From assembly GCF_900119895.1 (NCBI RefSeq), contig NZ_FQLR01000004.1, forward strand, positions 1,116,001 to 1,180,000: a stretch of DNA of 64,000 nucleotides. The letters are read 5' to 3'. The translations under genes were made by a program, and so were the position numbers. Source of the DNA: Collinsella phocaeensis. GTDB lineage: Bacteria > Actinomycetota > Coriobacteriia > Coriobacteriales > Coriobacteriaceae. Every line of letters begins with the position of its first letter. The stretch's first letter is position 1. Below, one piece after another: positions 51,223-60,606 of the stretch. A model generated the notes under the pieces. The model searched no databases and had not been told where the DNA came from. It worked only from the letters and a program-made list of their open reading frames with translations.

Positions 51223-52506
51223 CTAGCGAGACGGTCCGGCGACGGGACGCGCATGCAGGACCCCCGCCTCGTCGATGGATTCGATCTGCACCTCAAGGAT
51301 GCCGGACGACGCGTCCTCGGGGACCCCGTCGACCACGACTCGGTGAAAAGAGCCGAGCGTCCCTCGGTTGCCGTACTCCAGAACGGCGCGCTCGCACGTC
51401 CCGATCCGTGAGCGCGCATCGGAGCGAGCGGAAGCAGCCACGAGATCGCGGACGGAGGCGGACCTGGACGCCATCACCTCAGGGGCGACCTGACCGGGCA
51501 TGGACGCCGCCGGAGTGCCCGGTCGCGCGCTGTAGCGAAACACGTGCAGCCTCGAAAAGCCGACGCGCTCGACGAAGGAACGCGTGTCGGCAAACTCGGA
51601 TTCGGTCTCGCCGGGAAACCCGACGATCAGGTCACCGGAGATGCCGCATGCCGGAACCCTGTCCCGGATGCGGGCGACGGTCTCCTCGAAGTCACGCGTC
51701 GTGTACGGACGACCCATGCGGGCAAGGGTCGCGCTGCAGCCGGACTGGACGGGAAGATGCAGGAACGGGGCGATGCGGTCGCCGTGGGCCGCCATGCAGT
51801 CGATCAGCTCATCCGTGACGTCCATCGGCTCAATGGACGAAAGGCGGATCTGAGGGATGCCCGTGCAGCCGAGGATGCTTTCGATGAGGCCCACCAATCC
51901 GACCGACGCTTCGCCCTCGGTGGCGGCGGAGTATGCGCCGAGGTTCACCCCCGTGAGCACGACCTCGGGGACCCCGGCGGCCTCGGCGGCGCGCACCTGC
52001 TCGAGGACCGCCTCGACCGGGACGCTGCGCTCGGGACCGCGGGCCTTCCATACGATGCAGTAGGTGCATCGGTTGTTGCAGCCGTCCTGGATCTTGACTC
52101 CCAGCCGGCTGCGGCCGAGGAGGCGCTCCGGGGCAAGGCAACCGGGGGAAGACGTATCGGGATCCCACGAAAGCAGCTCGCAGACGCGGTCCGCCACATC
52201 GACTTTAGACGGCTCGGCGACGACGCGCGGCGAGAGGTCGCACAGCTCGTCGGGATGGAGGTTCACGACGCACCCGGTCACCACGACGTGCGGACCGCGT
52301 GGAAGGCCCAGCGCATGGCGGACCGCCTTGCGGGTCTTGGCCTCGGCTTCACCGGTGACGGCGCAGGTGTTGATGACGACCAGATCGGCCGCGGCCTCAT
52401 CGACCAGGGCGAGGCCGCATGCAGAGAGGTCTCGGCAGATCCGGTCGCTTTCGACGCGATTGACCCGGCAGCCGAGATTGACGACGGAGACGCTGGGGGT
52501 GCTCAA
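51223..52506 (-). CDS. mtaB: tRNA t6A37 methylthiotransferase MtaB
   Basis: A 427-residue radical SAM enzyme converting t6A37 to ms2t6A37 in tRNA. The N-terminal cluster cysteines are Cys13 (LGCRVN), Cys48 (INTCAV) and Cys79 (TGCV), and the radical SAM motif is CNNRCTYC (Cys143, Cys147, Cys150). LGCRVNRVESD and the adjacent phoH/dnaJ context fit MtaB rather than MiaB or RimO, which are encoded separately here. The C-terminal TRAM domain is short. Confidence 0.93.
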   Translation of the reverse strand: MSTPSVSVVNLGCRVNRVESDRICRDLSACGLALVDEAAADLVVINTCAVTGEAEAKTRKAVRHALGLPRGPHVVVTGCVVNLHPDELCDLSPRVVAEPSKVDVADRVCELLSWDPDTSSPGCLAPERLLGRSRLGVKIQDGCNNRCTYCIVWKARGPERSVPVEAVLEQVRAAEAAGVPEVVLTGVNLGAYSAATEGEASVGLVGLIESILGCTGIPQIRLSSIEPMDVTDELIDCMAAHGDRIAPFLHLPVQSGCSATLARMGRPYTTRDFEETVARIRDRVPACGISGDLIVGFPGETESEFADTRSFVERVGFSRLHVFRYSARPGTPAASMPGQVAPEVMASRSASVRDLVAASARSDARSRIGTCERAVLEYGNRGTLGSFHRVVVDGVPEDASSGILEVQIESIDEAGVLHARPVAGPSR

Positions 52507-52516
52507 GATCTACCGC

Positions 52517-53665
52517 CTAATCAAGCATGTCATCGATGGCGTCGCGAATGCGATCGCCCACGGACTTCTTGTGCGCGACGTCGTCGCCCGAGGCCTCCGC
52601 GAAGCGCTCGAGCGCCTCGCGCTGAGCGGCGTTGAGCTTCGTGGGCACGTCGACGAGCACCCGTACGAGCAGGCGGCCGCGGACCTTCGACGATCCGGCA
52701 CCGGAACGGGGCATGCCGTATCCGTCTTGGGTCACGACGTCACCGAACTGCGTCCCCGCGGGAACCGAGACCTGGACGCGCTCGCCCTCCAGGATGCCGT
52801 CGACCTCGATCTCGCAGCCGAGCGCTGCCTGGGCGATGGAGACATGCGCCTCGCACAGCAGGTCATCGCCGGATCGCGTGAAGCGCGCATGCTCCGTGAC
52901 CTGGATGGTGACGATGAGGTCCCCGCAAGATGCCCCGCGGAACCCGGCCTCGCCGTATCCGCGCACGCGGAGCTGACGCCCGGTCGCGATGCCTGCCGGG
53001 ATGTCGATATCGATCTTCTCGTGCGTCGGGGTGCGGCCCTGCCCGTCGCACATGTCGCACGGGTGATCGATCACCGTGCCCTCCCCCTGGCAGTCGGGGC
53101 AGGGGGAGCTCGACTGGACCTGACCGAAGATCGACCGCTGGTAGGTGGTCACGTAACCGGTTCCGTGGCAGCGGGAACACTCGACTTCCCGGGCGCCCTC
53201 GGCGGCTCCGGAACCTCCGCAGTCCTCGCACGGGGCGAGACGGTCGAAGCTGATGGTCTTCTTGCAGCCGGATGCCGCCTCCTCGAGCGAGATGGAAAGC
53301 GAGATGGCCATGTCGCGGCCCGCGCGACGCTGCTGGCTCCCGCCTCGTCCGCCTCCCGCGCCGCCGAAGAACGATGAGAAGATGTCGTCGACGCCCATGC
53401 CGCCGAAGATGTCGCTGAAATCGACGTATCCGCCGCCCATAGGGCCGTCCGCGGTGCCGTACCTATCGTAATTGGCGCGCTTCTGCTCGTCGGACAGGAC
53501 GGAATACGCCTCGTTCAGCTCCTTGAACTTCCCCTCGGCGTCGGGATCGTCGGAAACGTCTGGATGGACCTGCCGCGCCTTCTTGAGAAACGACCGCTTG
53601 ATGGTGCGCGCGTCGGCGTCGCGGTCGACGCCGAGAATCTCGTAGTAATCCTTTGAATCCGACAC
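52517..53665 (-). CDS. dnaJ: Chaperone protein DnaJ (full-length, type I)
   Basis: A 382-residue J-protein with a J domain (DYYEILGVDRDADARTI, HPD motif), a Gly-rich stretch with many Phe (GGGRGGSQQRR), four CxxCxGxG zinc motifs (CEDCGGSG, CSRCHGTG, CPDCQGEG, CDMCDGQG) and a complete C-terminal substrate domain. GTG at 53665 has AAGG nine bases upstream; ATG at 53695 is the alternative, adding ten residues. hrcA, grpE and dnaK are not adjacent. It lies ten bases upstream of mtaB. Confidence 0.94.
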   Translation of the reverse strand: MSDSKDYYEILGVDRDADARTIKRSFLKKARQVHPDVSDDPDAEGKFKELNEAYSVLSDEQKRANYDRYGTADGPMGGGYVDFSDIFGGMGVDDIFSSFFGGAGGGRGGSQQRRAGRDMAISLSISLEEAASGCKKTISFDRLAPCEDCGGSGAAEGAREVECSRCHGTGYVTTYQRSIFGQVQSSSPCPDCQGEGTVIDHPCDMCDGQGRTPTHEKIDIDIPAGIATGRQLRVRGYGEAGFRGASCGDLIVTIQVTEHARFTRSGDDLLCEAHVSIAQAALGCEIEVDGILEGERVQVSVPAGTQFGDVVTQDGYGMPRSGAGSSKVRGRLLVRVLVDVPTKLNAAQREALERFAEASGDDVAHKKSVGDRIRDAIDDMLD

Positions 53666-53767
53666 GATTGAGAACCTTCCCCGTGTATTCGACATGACCC
53701 CGCCGGCCGGCGGGCCTACTTGATATACCCAATGTGACGCAGACTAGGCGCAGGGCCTTCCCGTCGA

Positions 53768-54883
53768 TCAATACCCGTACCCATAGGGCGCGAGCATGAC
53801 CCGCTGGCTGCACGAGGCGAAGCTCGACGCGATAAGCGCGAGAAAGACCCCGTTGACCGCCCCGTTGAGCACCTGCGAGAGCGCGCGCCTCCACCATATC
53901 CCCGTCTTATGGAGGACGTCGTCGCGAACGATAAGCGCCACAGAGGAGACGAGGGGAACGAGGCACAGGAGGGTTATCAGCGAGAATACGCCCTGAACGG
54001 CCGAGAACACGAGGAACGGAACGAGGAAGCCGACCCAGTAGAACGCGCGTGCCGTGGCCGGGGAGAGGCGCTCCGCCGTCACGCGCGCGCGTCCGACGAG
54101 GTCACCGCCCTCGGCGCCGTTGGTCCCTGCATGCCCCATCGAGCTCAGCCGGACCGTGTCCCCGTCATGCGTCCCCGCGGGAAACTCGACCACCGCCTCG
54201 GTGACGACCGGAACGCGGCCGCTCCCGCCGCAGTCGGGACAAGGATCCGAGATGACGCGTCCGCTGCCCCCGCATTCGGGGCAGACGGTCTGGAAGGTGC
54301 CGGCTCCGAAGATCCCGGACAGGTCGACCTCCATCGAGCCGCGGCCGCCGCAGGAGGGGCAGGTATGCGCAGTCTCGGCGGAAACGGAACCGCTCCCCCC
54401 GCAATGGGTGCAGGACTCGTAGCGACGGTACTTGATGGCCCTCCGGACTCCGCTGCGCGCCTGCTCCGCGGTAAGCTCGACCTCGACGACGACGTCGGCC
54501 CCCGCCTCGGGGTTGTAGGCGGACCCGCCCCGGCGCCGGGCCCCGAAGCCCGAATCGAACGGGAACCCGAACGGGAACCCGAAACCCCCGCCGTACGAGC
54601 CGGAATACCCTCCCCCGTAAGGACTCGCACCGGAGCCGCCCTGCGCGCCCGCAAAGGGATTGCCCGAGCGCATGGCGTCGTAACGGGCCCGCTTCTGCTC
54701 ATCGGACAGGACGGCATAGGCCTCGGAAACCTCTTTGAAGCGCTCCTCGGCATCGGGTTCCTTGTTCACGTCGGGATGAAGTTTGCGCGCCTTCTGCTGA
54801 AACGCCTTCTGGATCTCCTTTTTTGTGGCATCCTTCGAGACGCCGAGTACGGCGTAGTAGTCTTTTTCGTTCATCGAGGCCAT
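53768..54883 (-). CDS. Membrane-anchored DnaJ-like protein
   Basis: A 371-residue protein starting as a normal type I J-protein: J domain (4-70, HPD at 36-38), Gly/Phe-rich region (72-120, many GGF/GFPF repeats), and four zinc motifs CxxCxGxG (Cys158/161, 175/178, 201/204, 215/218). A short beta segment follows (227-270), but the second C-terminal substrate domain is missing. Instead residues 281-357 contain three hydrophobic segments (about 281-297, 299-319, 338-357) with a basic WWRR loop. The protein should be membrane-bound with its J domain in the cytosol. ATG at 54883 has GGAG ten bases upstream. Confidence 0.85.
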   Translation of the reverse strand: MASMNEKDYYAVLGVSKDATKKEIQKAFQQKARKLHPDVNKEPDAEERFKEVSEAYAVLSDEQKRARYDAMRSGNPFAGAQGGSGASPYGGGYSGSYGGGFGFPFGFPFDSGFGARRRGGSAYNPEAGADVVVEVELTAEQARSGVRRAIKYRRYESCTHCGGSGSVSAETAHTCPSCGGRGSMEVDLSGIFGAGTFQTVCPECGGSGRVISDPCPDCGGSGRVPVVTEAVVEFPAGTHDGDTVRLSSMGHAGTNGAEGGDLVGRARVTAERLSPATARAFYWVGFLVPFLVFSAVQGVFSLITLLCLVPLVSSVALIVRDDVLHKTGIWWRRALSQVLNGAVNGVFLALIASSFASCSQRVMLAPYGYGY

Positions 54884-55247
54884 ATCGAGCGCACTCCAAC
54901 CTTTCGCATACGCAGTGGGAGCCATTATATCCCGACGCAGCGAAAGACCGCCACGAGATGCCGCCGGCCAAAATATGACCCGAAACGAGGCGCGAGCAGA
55001 TCCCCCATTACAGTAAGAGCCGTCCACAAGGGCGGCTCCTACACCTTCAAGGCATTACGATTGAGCCGTGTCGATGGTCGCCGACCGACCGCCCCGGATG
55101 GCCGTTTCGCCCCCCGCCCATGAACGAAAAGACGGCAAGGCGGATGTCCCGACATGCACGCAACAGGAAGCGGCAGTCGAGCGAGGGGGGCCCGCGGATG
55201 GGACGGCTGGATCGACGCCGCCCTCGATCGGAATGCGAGAGGACGCT
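54884..55247 (-). other. Non-coding region between the dCMP deaminase gene and the membrane DnaJ-like gene
   Basis: This 364-base gap shows no supportable gene. A perfect TATAAT on the minus strand (54929-54924) lies 40 bases before the membrane DnaJ-like start and is a likely -10, although its -35 (GGCGGT) is poor. An inverted repeat GTAAGAGCCG (55013-55022) / CGGCTCCTAC (55033-55042) could fold in the minus transcript through a G-U pair; it may be a terminator without T run or an operator. No CIRCE or HAIR heat-shock operator is seen. Confidence 0.5.
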
Positions 55248-55727
55248 CTACAGCGCGCCGGCGTCCAGCTTTACCTGTCGATACGTGACGCCGCAGCGGT
55301 CGAGGATGCTCTTGGAGATCAAGTTGTCCTGCGTTCCGCAATACTTGTCATCGAGGTACACGACCTCGCCGATACCGGCCTGGACAAGGGTCTTGGCGCA
55401 CTCGTGACACGGGAACAGCGTCACGAACACCGTCGCTCCCGCCATATCCTTGAGCGAACCGCGGTAGTTGAGGATGGCGTTCGCCTCCGCATGGATCACG
55501 TAGTTGTGCTTATCGAGCAGCGGGTCGTCGGTCGATTCCCATGGAAAGTCATCATCGTCCAAACCGGCGGGGGTGCCGTTGTAGCCAACGGAGAGAATCC
55601 TGTTGTTGGTATCGGCGATGCAGGCGCCCACCTGGGTATTAGGATCCTTGCTGCGCAGCGACGCGGCGACGGCGGCGCGCATGAAGAACTCGTCCCAACT
55701 GATGACATCCTCGCGTTTTCCAGGCAT
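55248..55727 (-). CDS. dCMP/deoxycytidylate deaminase family protein
   Basis: A 159-residue zinc deaminase expected to convert dCMP to dUMP for thymidylate synthesis. Zinc ligands and the catalytic Glu are in HAEANAI and PCHECAK. GAAAGGAG precedes the ATG at 55727. ComE-B-type deaminases are often near competence genes (comEC lies 6 kb away), but the enzyme is metabolic. It is apparently transcribed alone. Confidence 0.92.
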   Translation of the reverse strand: MPGKREDVISWDEFFMRAAVAASLRSKDPNTQVGACIADTNNRILSVGYNGTPAGLDDDDFPWESTDDPLLDKHNYVIHAEANAILNYRGSLKDMAGATVFVTLFPCHECAKTLVQAGIGEVVYLDDKYCGTQDNLISKSILDRCGVTYRQVKLDAGAL

Positions 55728-55830
55728 GACGGCTCCTTTCCGTTGCGCATAGCATGGCGCAAGCGCGTCTCGCGCGCAAGGCCCGCACACGGAAACGCGA
55801 GCGGGATCCAGCCCTTGAAACCGGGATGCG

Positions 55831-56952
55831 TCAAGCGAGGTCCCAGAAAAGTCCGAACAGCTCGTTTCCCTCAAGCCACCCGCGGCGCGTGGGCACCAGG
55901 CTTCCCCCCTCCCAGCGCGCGAGACCCGAGGCGACCGCACGGTCGACTGCATCCCGCAACGCGGGCGCGGACACCGTGCGCGCAGCGCGCCCCAAAAGCG
56001 CCGGCGGTATGCCGTCGACCATGCGGCAGGCGAGCATCAGGTCCTCGGCGAGCGCCTCTCGACACGTCAGCTCCTCGCGCTCGAAGCGGAGACCCTCGTC
56101 GTCGAGCTGTCGCGTGCGAATCCTGCCCTCAGCGCCAAGGTCGAGCATTCCGGCGGCGGACCGGCCGAGACCGAGGTAGCTCACCCCGGTCCAATAGGCG
56201 ATGTTGTGGCGGCACCGATGCCCCGGCAGCGCGTAGCTCGCCACCTCATAGCGGCGATATCCCGAAGAAGACAGGATATCGGACGCGATCTCCATGCAAG
56301 CGGCTTGGAAATCCTCGTCAGGCACCATGACGCCGCCCGATCGCTCAAGGGCCTCAAGGGGGGTCCCCTCCTCCAGCTGCAAGGGATAGACCGAGATGTG
56401 GTCGGGCGCCTCGGGAGCCGCAAGGACGTGCTCAAGGGTCGAGCGCCAGGATTCAACAGTCTGGCCGGGAAGCCCGCACATCAGGTCGCAGGACACGGAC
56501 ATCCCGGCCCTCTTGGCCGCAGCGATGGCGGCAAGTGCCTGCCCGGGCCCATGGATGCGGCCGATGGCCGCAAGCTCGTCGGGAACGAGCGACTGCACGC
56601 CGATCGACACGCGCGACACGCCGGCCTGGCGGAGCTTACGGGAAAGGAGATCCGTGAACGATTCGGGATTCGCTTCACAGGTGAACTCAGAGGGGTCGCA
56701 ATATGTGCGCACGGCGCGCACGAGCTCGACCAAGCCGTCACCGGCCAGCGAAGGCGTCCCGCCGCCTATATAGACGGTCTCGATTTCGGAGAGCTCCGAA
56801 TCGGCCCCGCACGCGTGCACCTGATCGATCAGGCGCTCTACATAGCGGTCCAGGGCCTCGTGCGATGATCCGCACGCGCTCGAGTCGAAATCACAGTACA
56901 GGCACTTCGATCTGCAAAACGGAATATGAAGGTAGAGGGCTCGATATCCCAT
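55831..56952 (-). CDS. hemW: HemW heme chaperone (radical SAM, formerly coproporphyrinogen III oxidase-like)
   Basis: A 373-residue radical SAM protein with CRSKCLYCDFDS (Cys13, Cys17, Cys20), YIGGGTPSLAGD, SIGVQSLVPDEL and the HemW-typical HNIAYWTGVSYLGLG. HemW inserts heme into acceptor proteins; it lacks the fourth N-terminal Cys pattern of true HemN. lepA-hemW proximity is conserved, here with dusB between. ATG at 56952 has GAGG eight bases upstream. Confidence 0.93.
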   Translation of the reverse strand: MGYRALYLHIPFCRSKCLYCDFDSSACGSSHEALDRYVERLIDQVHACGADSELSEIETVYIGGGTPSLAGDGLVELVRAVRTYCDPSEFTCEANPESFTDLLSRKLRQAGVSRVSIGVQSLVPDELAAIGRIHGPGQALAAIAAAKRAGMSVSCDLMCGLPGQTVESWRSTLEHVLAAPEAPDHISVYPLQLEEGTPLEALERSGGVMVPDEDFQAACMEIASDILSSSGYRRYEVASYALPGHRCRHNIAYWTGVSYLGLGRSAAGMLDLGAEGRIRTRQLDDEGLRFEREELTCREALAEDLMLACRMVDGIPPALLGRAARTVSAPALRDAVDRAVASGLARWEGGSLVPTRRGWLEGNELFGLFWDLA

Positions 56953-56965
56953 GGCCGAAGCCTCG

Positions 56966-58015
56966 CTAGCCCTCGCGGGCACCGGGGAAGCCCGGCACGG
57001 CCTCGCCGTTTCGCACAAGCTCCTGGCAACGGGCGACATCCGCCTCGATCTCGTCGACCAGGTCCATGAAGTCCTCGAACTCGCTGCATGCCACCACGCG
57101 CCCGCGCCACCCCGCGGCATGCGGCATGCCCTTCAGATACCAAGTGGCGAAGGTGCGGGCCCGCGCCATATGCGCATCGTGCTCGTGCAGCAGGCGCAGA
57201 TGCTCGCGCAGGGCATCAAGGCGCTCGAAGGCGCCTCGAACCGGGACGGCGGCACCCTCCTGGGCAAGCGCGCGAGCGTCTTCGAAGACCCAAGGGTTGC
57301 CGTAGGTCCCCCGCGCGACGAAGACGGCAGACGCCGCCGTCTGCTCGAGCATCCGGCACGCATCCTCCGCGGAGAACACGTCTCCTGAGCCGATAACGGG
57401 AACCGAGACGCGGTCGGCCACCGCATCGATCACCGACCAGTCGGCATTCCCGGAGTAGAGCTGGCCCGCGGACCTGCCGTGCACCGCAACCGCGGAGGCG
57501 CCGGCCTGTTCCATGCGGGCGGCGAAATCCGGGGCGAGCAGGCGACCGCTCTTGAAGTCCTTGCGCATCTTGACCGTGATGGGGACATGGGCGCGGCCGG
57601 CGCACGCCCTGACGATGTCCTCCGCCAGGTCCGGGCGCTCCATGAGCGCCGATCCCTCCCCCTTCGAGATGACCTTCCGGGCGGGGCACGCCATATTGAT
57701 GTCGATGAGGACGAGCTTATCGCCCACGCGCCGCTCGACGGCCTCGACTGCGGCCGCGAACTGGTCGGGCTTAGACCCAAACAGCTGGACGCACACGTCC
57801 GGCTCATCATCGGCGGGCATGACGAGCTCCCAGGTCTTCTCGCTTGCGTACGCGAGGCCGGCGACCGAGACCATCTCGCTATATGCCGTGCGGGCTCCGT
57901 GCCGCCGGCACATGATCCGGTACGCGGCGTCGGTCACACCGGCCATGGGGGCGAGCAGAAACGGCTGCTCCGAGAAGCGGGTTCGCAACTCATCTGCATA
58001 GGGTGAAAGAGCCAC
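56966..58015 (-). CDS. dusB: tRNA-dihydrouridine synthase B
   Basis: A 349-residue FMN enzyme reducing uridines in tRNA D-loops. PFLLAPMAGVTDAAYR, catalytic Cys in INMACPARKV, KMRKDF, AVHGRSAGQLYSG and GSGDVFS match the Dus family. GTG at 58015 has GGAG four bases upstream. It is 13 bases upstream of hemW. Confidence 0.94.
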   Translation of the reverse strand: MALSPYADELRTRFSEQPFLLAPMAGVTDAAYRIMCRRHGARTAYSEMVSVAGLAYASEKTWELVMPADDEPDVCVQLFGSKPDQFAAAVEAVERRVGDKLVLIDINMACPARKVISKGEGSALMERPDLAEDIVRACAGRAHVPITVKMRKDFKSGRLLAPDFAARMEQAGASAVAVHGRSAGQLYSGNADWSVIDAVADRVSVPVIGSGDVFSAEDACRMLEQTAASAVFVARGTYGNPWVFEDARALAQEGAAVPVRGAFERLDALREHLRLLHEHDAHMARARTFATWYLKGMPHAAGWRGRVVACSEFEDFMDLVDEIEADVARCQELVRNGEAVPGFPGAREG

Positions 58016-58035
58016 GGCACTCCATTCGAAACAAG

Positions 58036-58064
58036 GGGCCCGCAGGATCAAATCCTGCGGGCCC
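58036..58064 (-). terminator. Terminator after lepA
   Basis: A perfect 13-pair stem (GGGCCCGCAGGAT 58036-58048 with ATCCTGCGGGCCC 58052-58064), three-base loop, about 90 bases past the lepA stop. On the minus strand it is followed by CTTGTTTCG. Confidence 0.8.
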
Positions 58065-58154
58065 GAACGATACGGCACGGACGAGCGCAAGATGCAGCGG
58101 TCGCGCTCTTAAGCCCCGATACGCGATCCGGGCGCGCCCGGAGAACCCGAGGCG

Positions 58155-59963
58155 CTACTCGTCAACCTTGAGGATGGCCAGGAACGCCTCTTGGGGAACC
58201 TCGACGGAGCCGATCGCCTTCATGCGCTTCTTGCCCTCTTTCTGCTTCTCGAGCAGCTTGCGCTTGCGGGAGATATCGCCGCCGTAGCACTTAGCGAGAA
58301 CATCCTTGCGACGCGCCTTCACGGTGGAGCGCGCGATGATCTTGTTGCCGATGGCACCTTGGATGGGGACCTCGAACAGCTGGCGCGGGATGATCTCCTT
58401 CAGCTTGTCGCACAGCCCGCGAGCGAGCCCGTACGCCTTGTCCTTGTGGACGATGAACGAGAGGGCGTCCACGTCATCGCCGGACAGCAGGATATCGAGC
58501 TTCACGAGTTCGCTGACCCGGTACTCGGAGAATTCGTAATCGAGCGATGCGTATCCCTTGGTGCGACTCTTAAGCTGATCGAAGAAATCGAGAATAAGCT
58601 CGGCGAGGGGCATATCGAATCGCATCTCGACGCTCTTCTGCGACAGATGGATCATGTCGGTGGTGACGCCGCGGTGATCGATGGCGAGCTGCATGACGGC
58701 GCCGGTGTACTCGGGCGGGACGATGACCTTCGCCTTGAGGTACGGCTCCTCGATACGGTCGATGCGCGTGGCCTCGGGAAGATCCTGGGGGCTCCGCACG
58801 CACACCATCTCGCCATCCGTCTTATAGACGTGGTAGTCGACGCTGGGGCTCGTGGCGATGAGAGCAAGACCGAACTCGCGCTCGAGGCGCTCCTTGACGA
58901 CCTCCATGTGAAGCAGCCCGAGGAACCCGACGCGAAAACCGAAACCGAGCGCGACCGAGGTCTCGGGCGACCACACGAGCGACGGGTCGTTCACATGGAG
59001 CTTCTCGAGCGCATCGCGCAGGTTCTCGTAGTCCTTGTTGTCGATCGGGAACAGACCGGTATAGACCATGGGCTTGGCCTCGCGGTAACCGGGCAGGGGC
59101 TCGGCGCAGGGGCGCGCGGCATCCGTAAGCGTATCGCCCACGTGCACGGCCTCGGGATCCTTGAGGCCTGTCACGACGAATCCGACCTCTCCGACACCGA
59201 TGGCGTCGACCGGCGTCTCGGCGGGGCGCTTGACGCCCACGCCGTCGACGAGAAAGTCCTCTCCCCCCTGCATCATGCGCAGGCTCTGCCCCTTCTTGAT
59301 GCAGCCGTCGAACACGCGGACCGTGGCGACGACCCCGCGGTACTCATCGAAATACGAGTCGAGGATCAGGGCCTTGAGCGGCTCGTCCGCATCCCCCCGG
59401 GGAGGCGACACGAGAAAGACGATCGCCTCGAGCAGATCGTGGATGCCCTCGCCCGTCTTACCGGAGACGCACACGGCATCGTCCGCCGGGATGGCGAGCT
59501 CGTCCTCGATCTCCTCCTTCACCTCTTCGGGATGAGCGGAGGGCAGGTCGATCTTGTTGATCGCGGGGACGATATCCAGGTCCGCATTCATGGCGAGGCT
59601 GGCATTGGAGACGGTCTGCGCCTCGACGCCCTGCGTCGCATCGACCACGAGCACGGCGCCTTCGCATGCGGCGAGGCTTCGGCTGACCTCATAGGTGAAG
59701 TCGACGTGCCCGGGGGTATCGATCAGGTTGAACTGATAGGTCTCCCCGTCGTCAGCGTCGTACATGACGCGGACGGCGTTGGATTTGATGGTGATGCCGC
59801 GCTCGCGCTCGATATCCATCGTATCGAGCAGCTGCGAAGCCATGTCGCGCTCCTCGACGGTCCGGGTGAGCTCGAGAATGCGATCGGATATGGTGGACTT
59901 CCCGTGGTCGATGTGCGCCACGATGGAGAAGTTCCTGATGTGAGAAGTGTCTATAGTATTCAT
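58155..59963 (-). CDS. lepA: Elongation factor 4 (LepA)
   Basis: A 602-residue ribosomal back-translocase GTPase. The G domain has [20 protein letters not shown] and NKIDLP; domains II, III, V and the LepA-specific C-terminal domain ([20 protein letters not shown]) follow. ATG at 59963 ([12 protein letters not shown]) fits the family; there is no ribosome-binding site before it, and a TATCAT lies eight bases upstream, so the mRNA may be leaderless. Confidence 0.97.
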   Translation of the reverse strand: MNTIDTSHIRNFSIVAHIDHGKSTISDRILELTRTVEERDMASQLLDTMDIERERGITIKSNAVRVMYDADDGETYQFNLIDTPGHVDFTYEVSRSLAACEGAVLVVDATQGVEAQTVSNASLAMNADLDIVPAINKIDLPSAHPEEVKEEIEDELAIPADDAVCVSGKTGEGIHDLLEAIVFLVSPPRGDADEPLKALILDSYFDEYRGVVATVRVFDGCIKKGQSLRMMQGGEDFLVDGVGVKRPAETPVDAIGVGEVGFVVTGLKDPEAVHVGDTLTDAARPCAEPLPGYREAKPMVYTGLFPIDNKDYENLRDALEKLHVNDPSLVWSPETSVALGFGFRVGFLGLLHMEVVKERLEREFGLALIATSPSVDYHVYKTDGEMVCVRSPQDLPEATRIDRIEEPYLKAKVIVPPEYTGAVMQLAIDHRGVTTDMIHLSQKSVEMRFDMPLAELILDFFDQLKSRTKGYASLDYEFSEYRVSELVKLDILLSGDDVDALSFIVHKDKAYGLARGLCDKLKEIIPRQLFEVPIQGAIGNKIIARSTVKARRKDVLAKCYGGDISRKRKLLEKQKEGKKRMKAIGSVEVPQEAFLAILKVDE

Positions 59964-59965
59964 GA

Positions 59966-59980
59966 GCGCTATGATAGCGC
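59966..59980 (-). promoter_or_regulatory. Palindrome over the probable lepA -10 element
   Basis: GCGCTATGATAGCGC is a perfect 15-base inverted repeat three bases before the lepA ATG. Its centre contains TATCAT on the minus strand (59976-59971), placed so that transcription would begin at the start codon. Confidence 0.5.
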
Positions 59981-60075
59981 AGAATCCTTGCGCGAAGCGA
60001 CCCCGCACATCATGTGTACGACATGAGATTCACGTCTAATCCATAGGGTTCTCTCTTTTCTCGGCCCGCGACGCG

Positions 60076-60084
60076 TGCTATACT
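60076..60084 (+). promoter_or_regulatory. Predicted extended -10 promoter of rpsT
   Basis: TGCTATACT (TGn plus TATACT) gives a leader of about 75 bases before rpsT. The -35 is poor (TTTTCT at 60056-60061). Overlapping short palindromes CACATCATGTG and CATGTGTACGACATG (60006-60025) lie between this and the lepA promoter. Confidence 0.6.
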
Positions 60085-60164
60085 CCCCTGACTGTATGAC
60101 CTCAACCGTGTCTCAGAGGCCGGATAGTAAGGCTTTTTGTAAGAATTCGAAAGGAAACCTACCA

Positions 60165-60428
60165 GTGGCAAACATCAAGTCTCAGAAGAAGCGCATCCGT
60201 ACCAATGAGATCGCTCGCGTCCGCAACAAGGCGATTCGCTCAGAGCTCAAGACCGTGATCAAGCACGTCCACGCCGCCGTCGAGGCTGGCGACAAGGCTG
60301 CTGCGGCCGCCGCCGCCACCACCGCCTACCGCAAGCTCGACAAGGCCGTCGCCAAGGGCGTCATCCACAAGAACCAGGCTTCCAACCGCAAGTCCGGCAT
60401 CCAGAAGCTGGTCAACGGCATCAACTAA
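60165..60428 (+). CDS. rpsT: 30S ribosomal protein S20
   Basis: An 87-residue basic helical protein binding 16S r[17 protein letters not shown] at the N-terminus and [17 protein letters not shown] at the C-terminus are diagnostic. The start is GTG at 60165 with GAAAGGAAA upstream; an in-frame ATG at 60075 lies at the promoter and is rejected. It is the only plus-strand gene in this half of the window and has its own promoter and terminator. Confidence 0.97.
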   Translation: MANIKSQKKRIRTNEIARVRNKAIRSELKTVIKHVHAAVEAGDKAAAAAAATTAYRKLDKAVAKGVIHKNQASNRKSGIQKLVNGIN

Positions 60429-60450
60429 CTTCGCGTTATCGCGTTGTTTC

Positions 60451-60478
60451 AAATCCCCGCCTTCGGGCGGGGATTTTT
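60451..60478 (+). terminator. Rho-independent terminator of rpsT
   Basis: AAATCCCCGCC (60451-60461), a TTCG tetraloop and GGCGGGGATTT (60466-60476), then two more T. Stable stem with UUCG loop. Confidence 0.95.
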
Positions 60479-60606
60479 GTATGTATCGGCTTCGTTCAAA
60501 TGGAAGCCCTGCATTCAGCACCCGCACCCCACGCATGCGGAGGACACGGCAAAGCTCATCTTCGTCGCGCGATGCCCTCACGGGCAGTCTTTGGCACCGA
60601 GCGCAT

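Noticed and set aside
55039-55341. 100-codon minus-strand frame in the gap after the dCMP deaminase gene
   Set aside because: Overlaps the deaminase end, very Arg/Pro/His-rich, no ribosome-binding site; typical GC-driven frame.
58191-60026. 611-codon open frame antisense to lepA
   Set aside because: Fully covered by lepA, with no start context or motif of its own.
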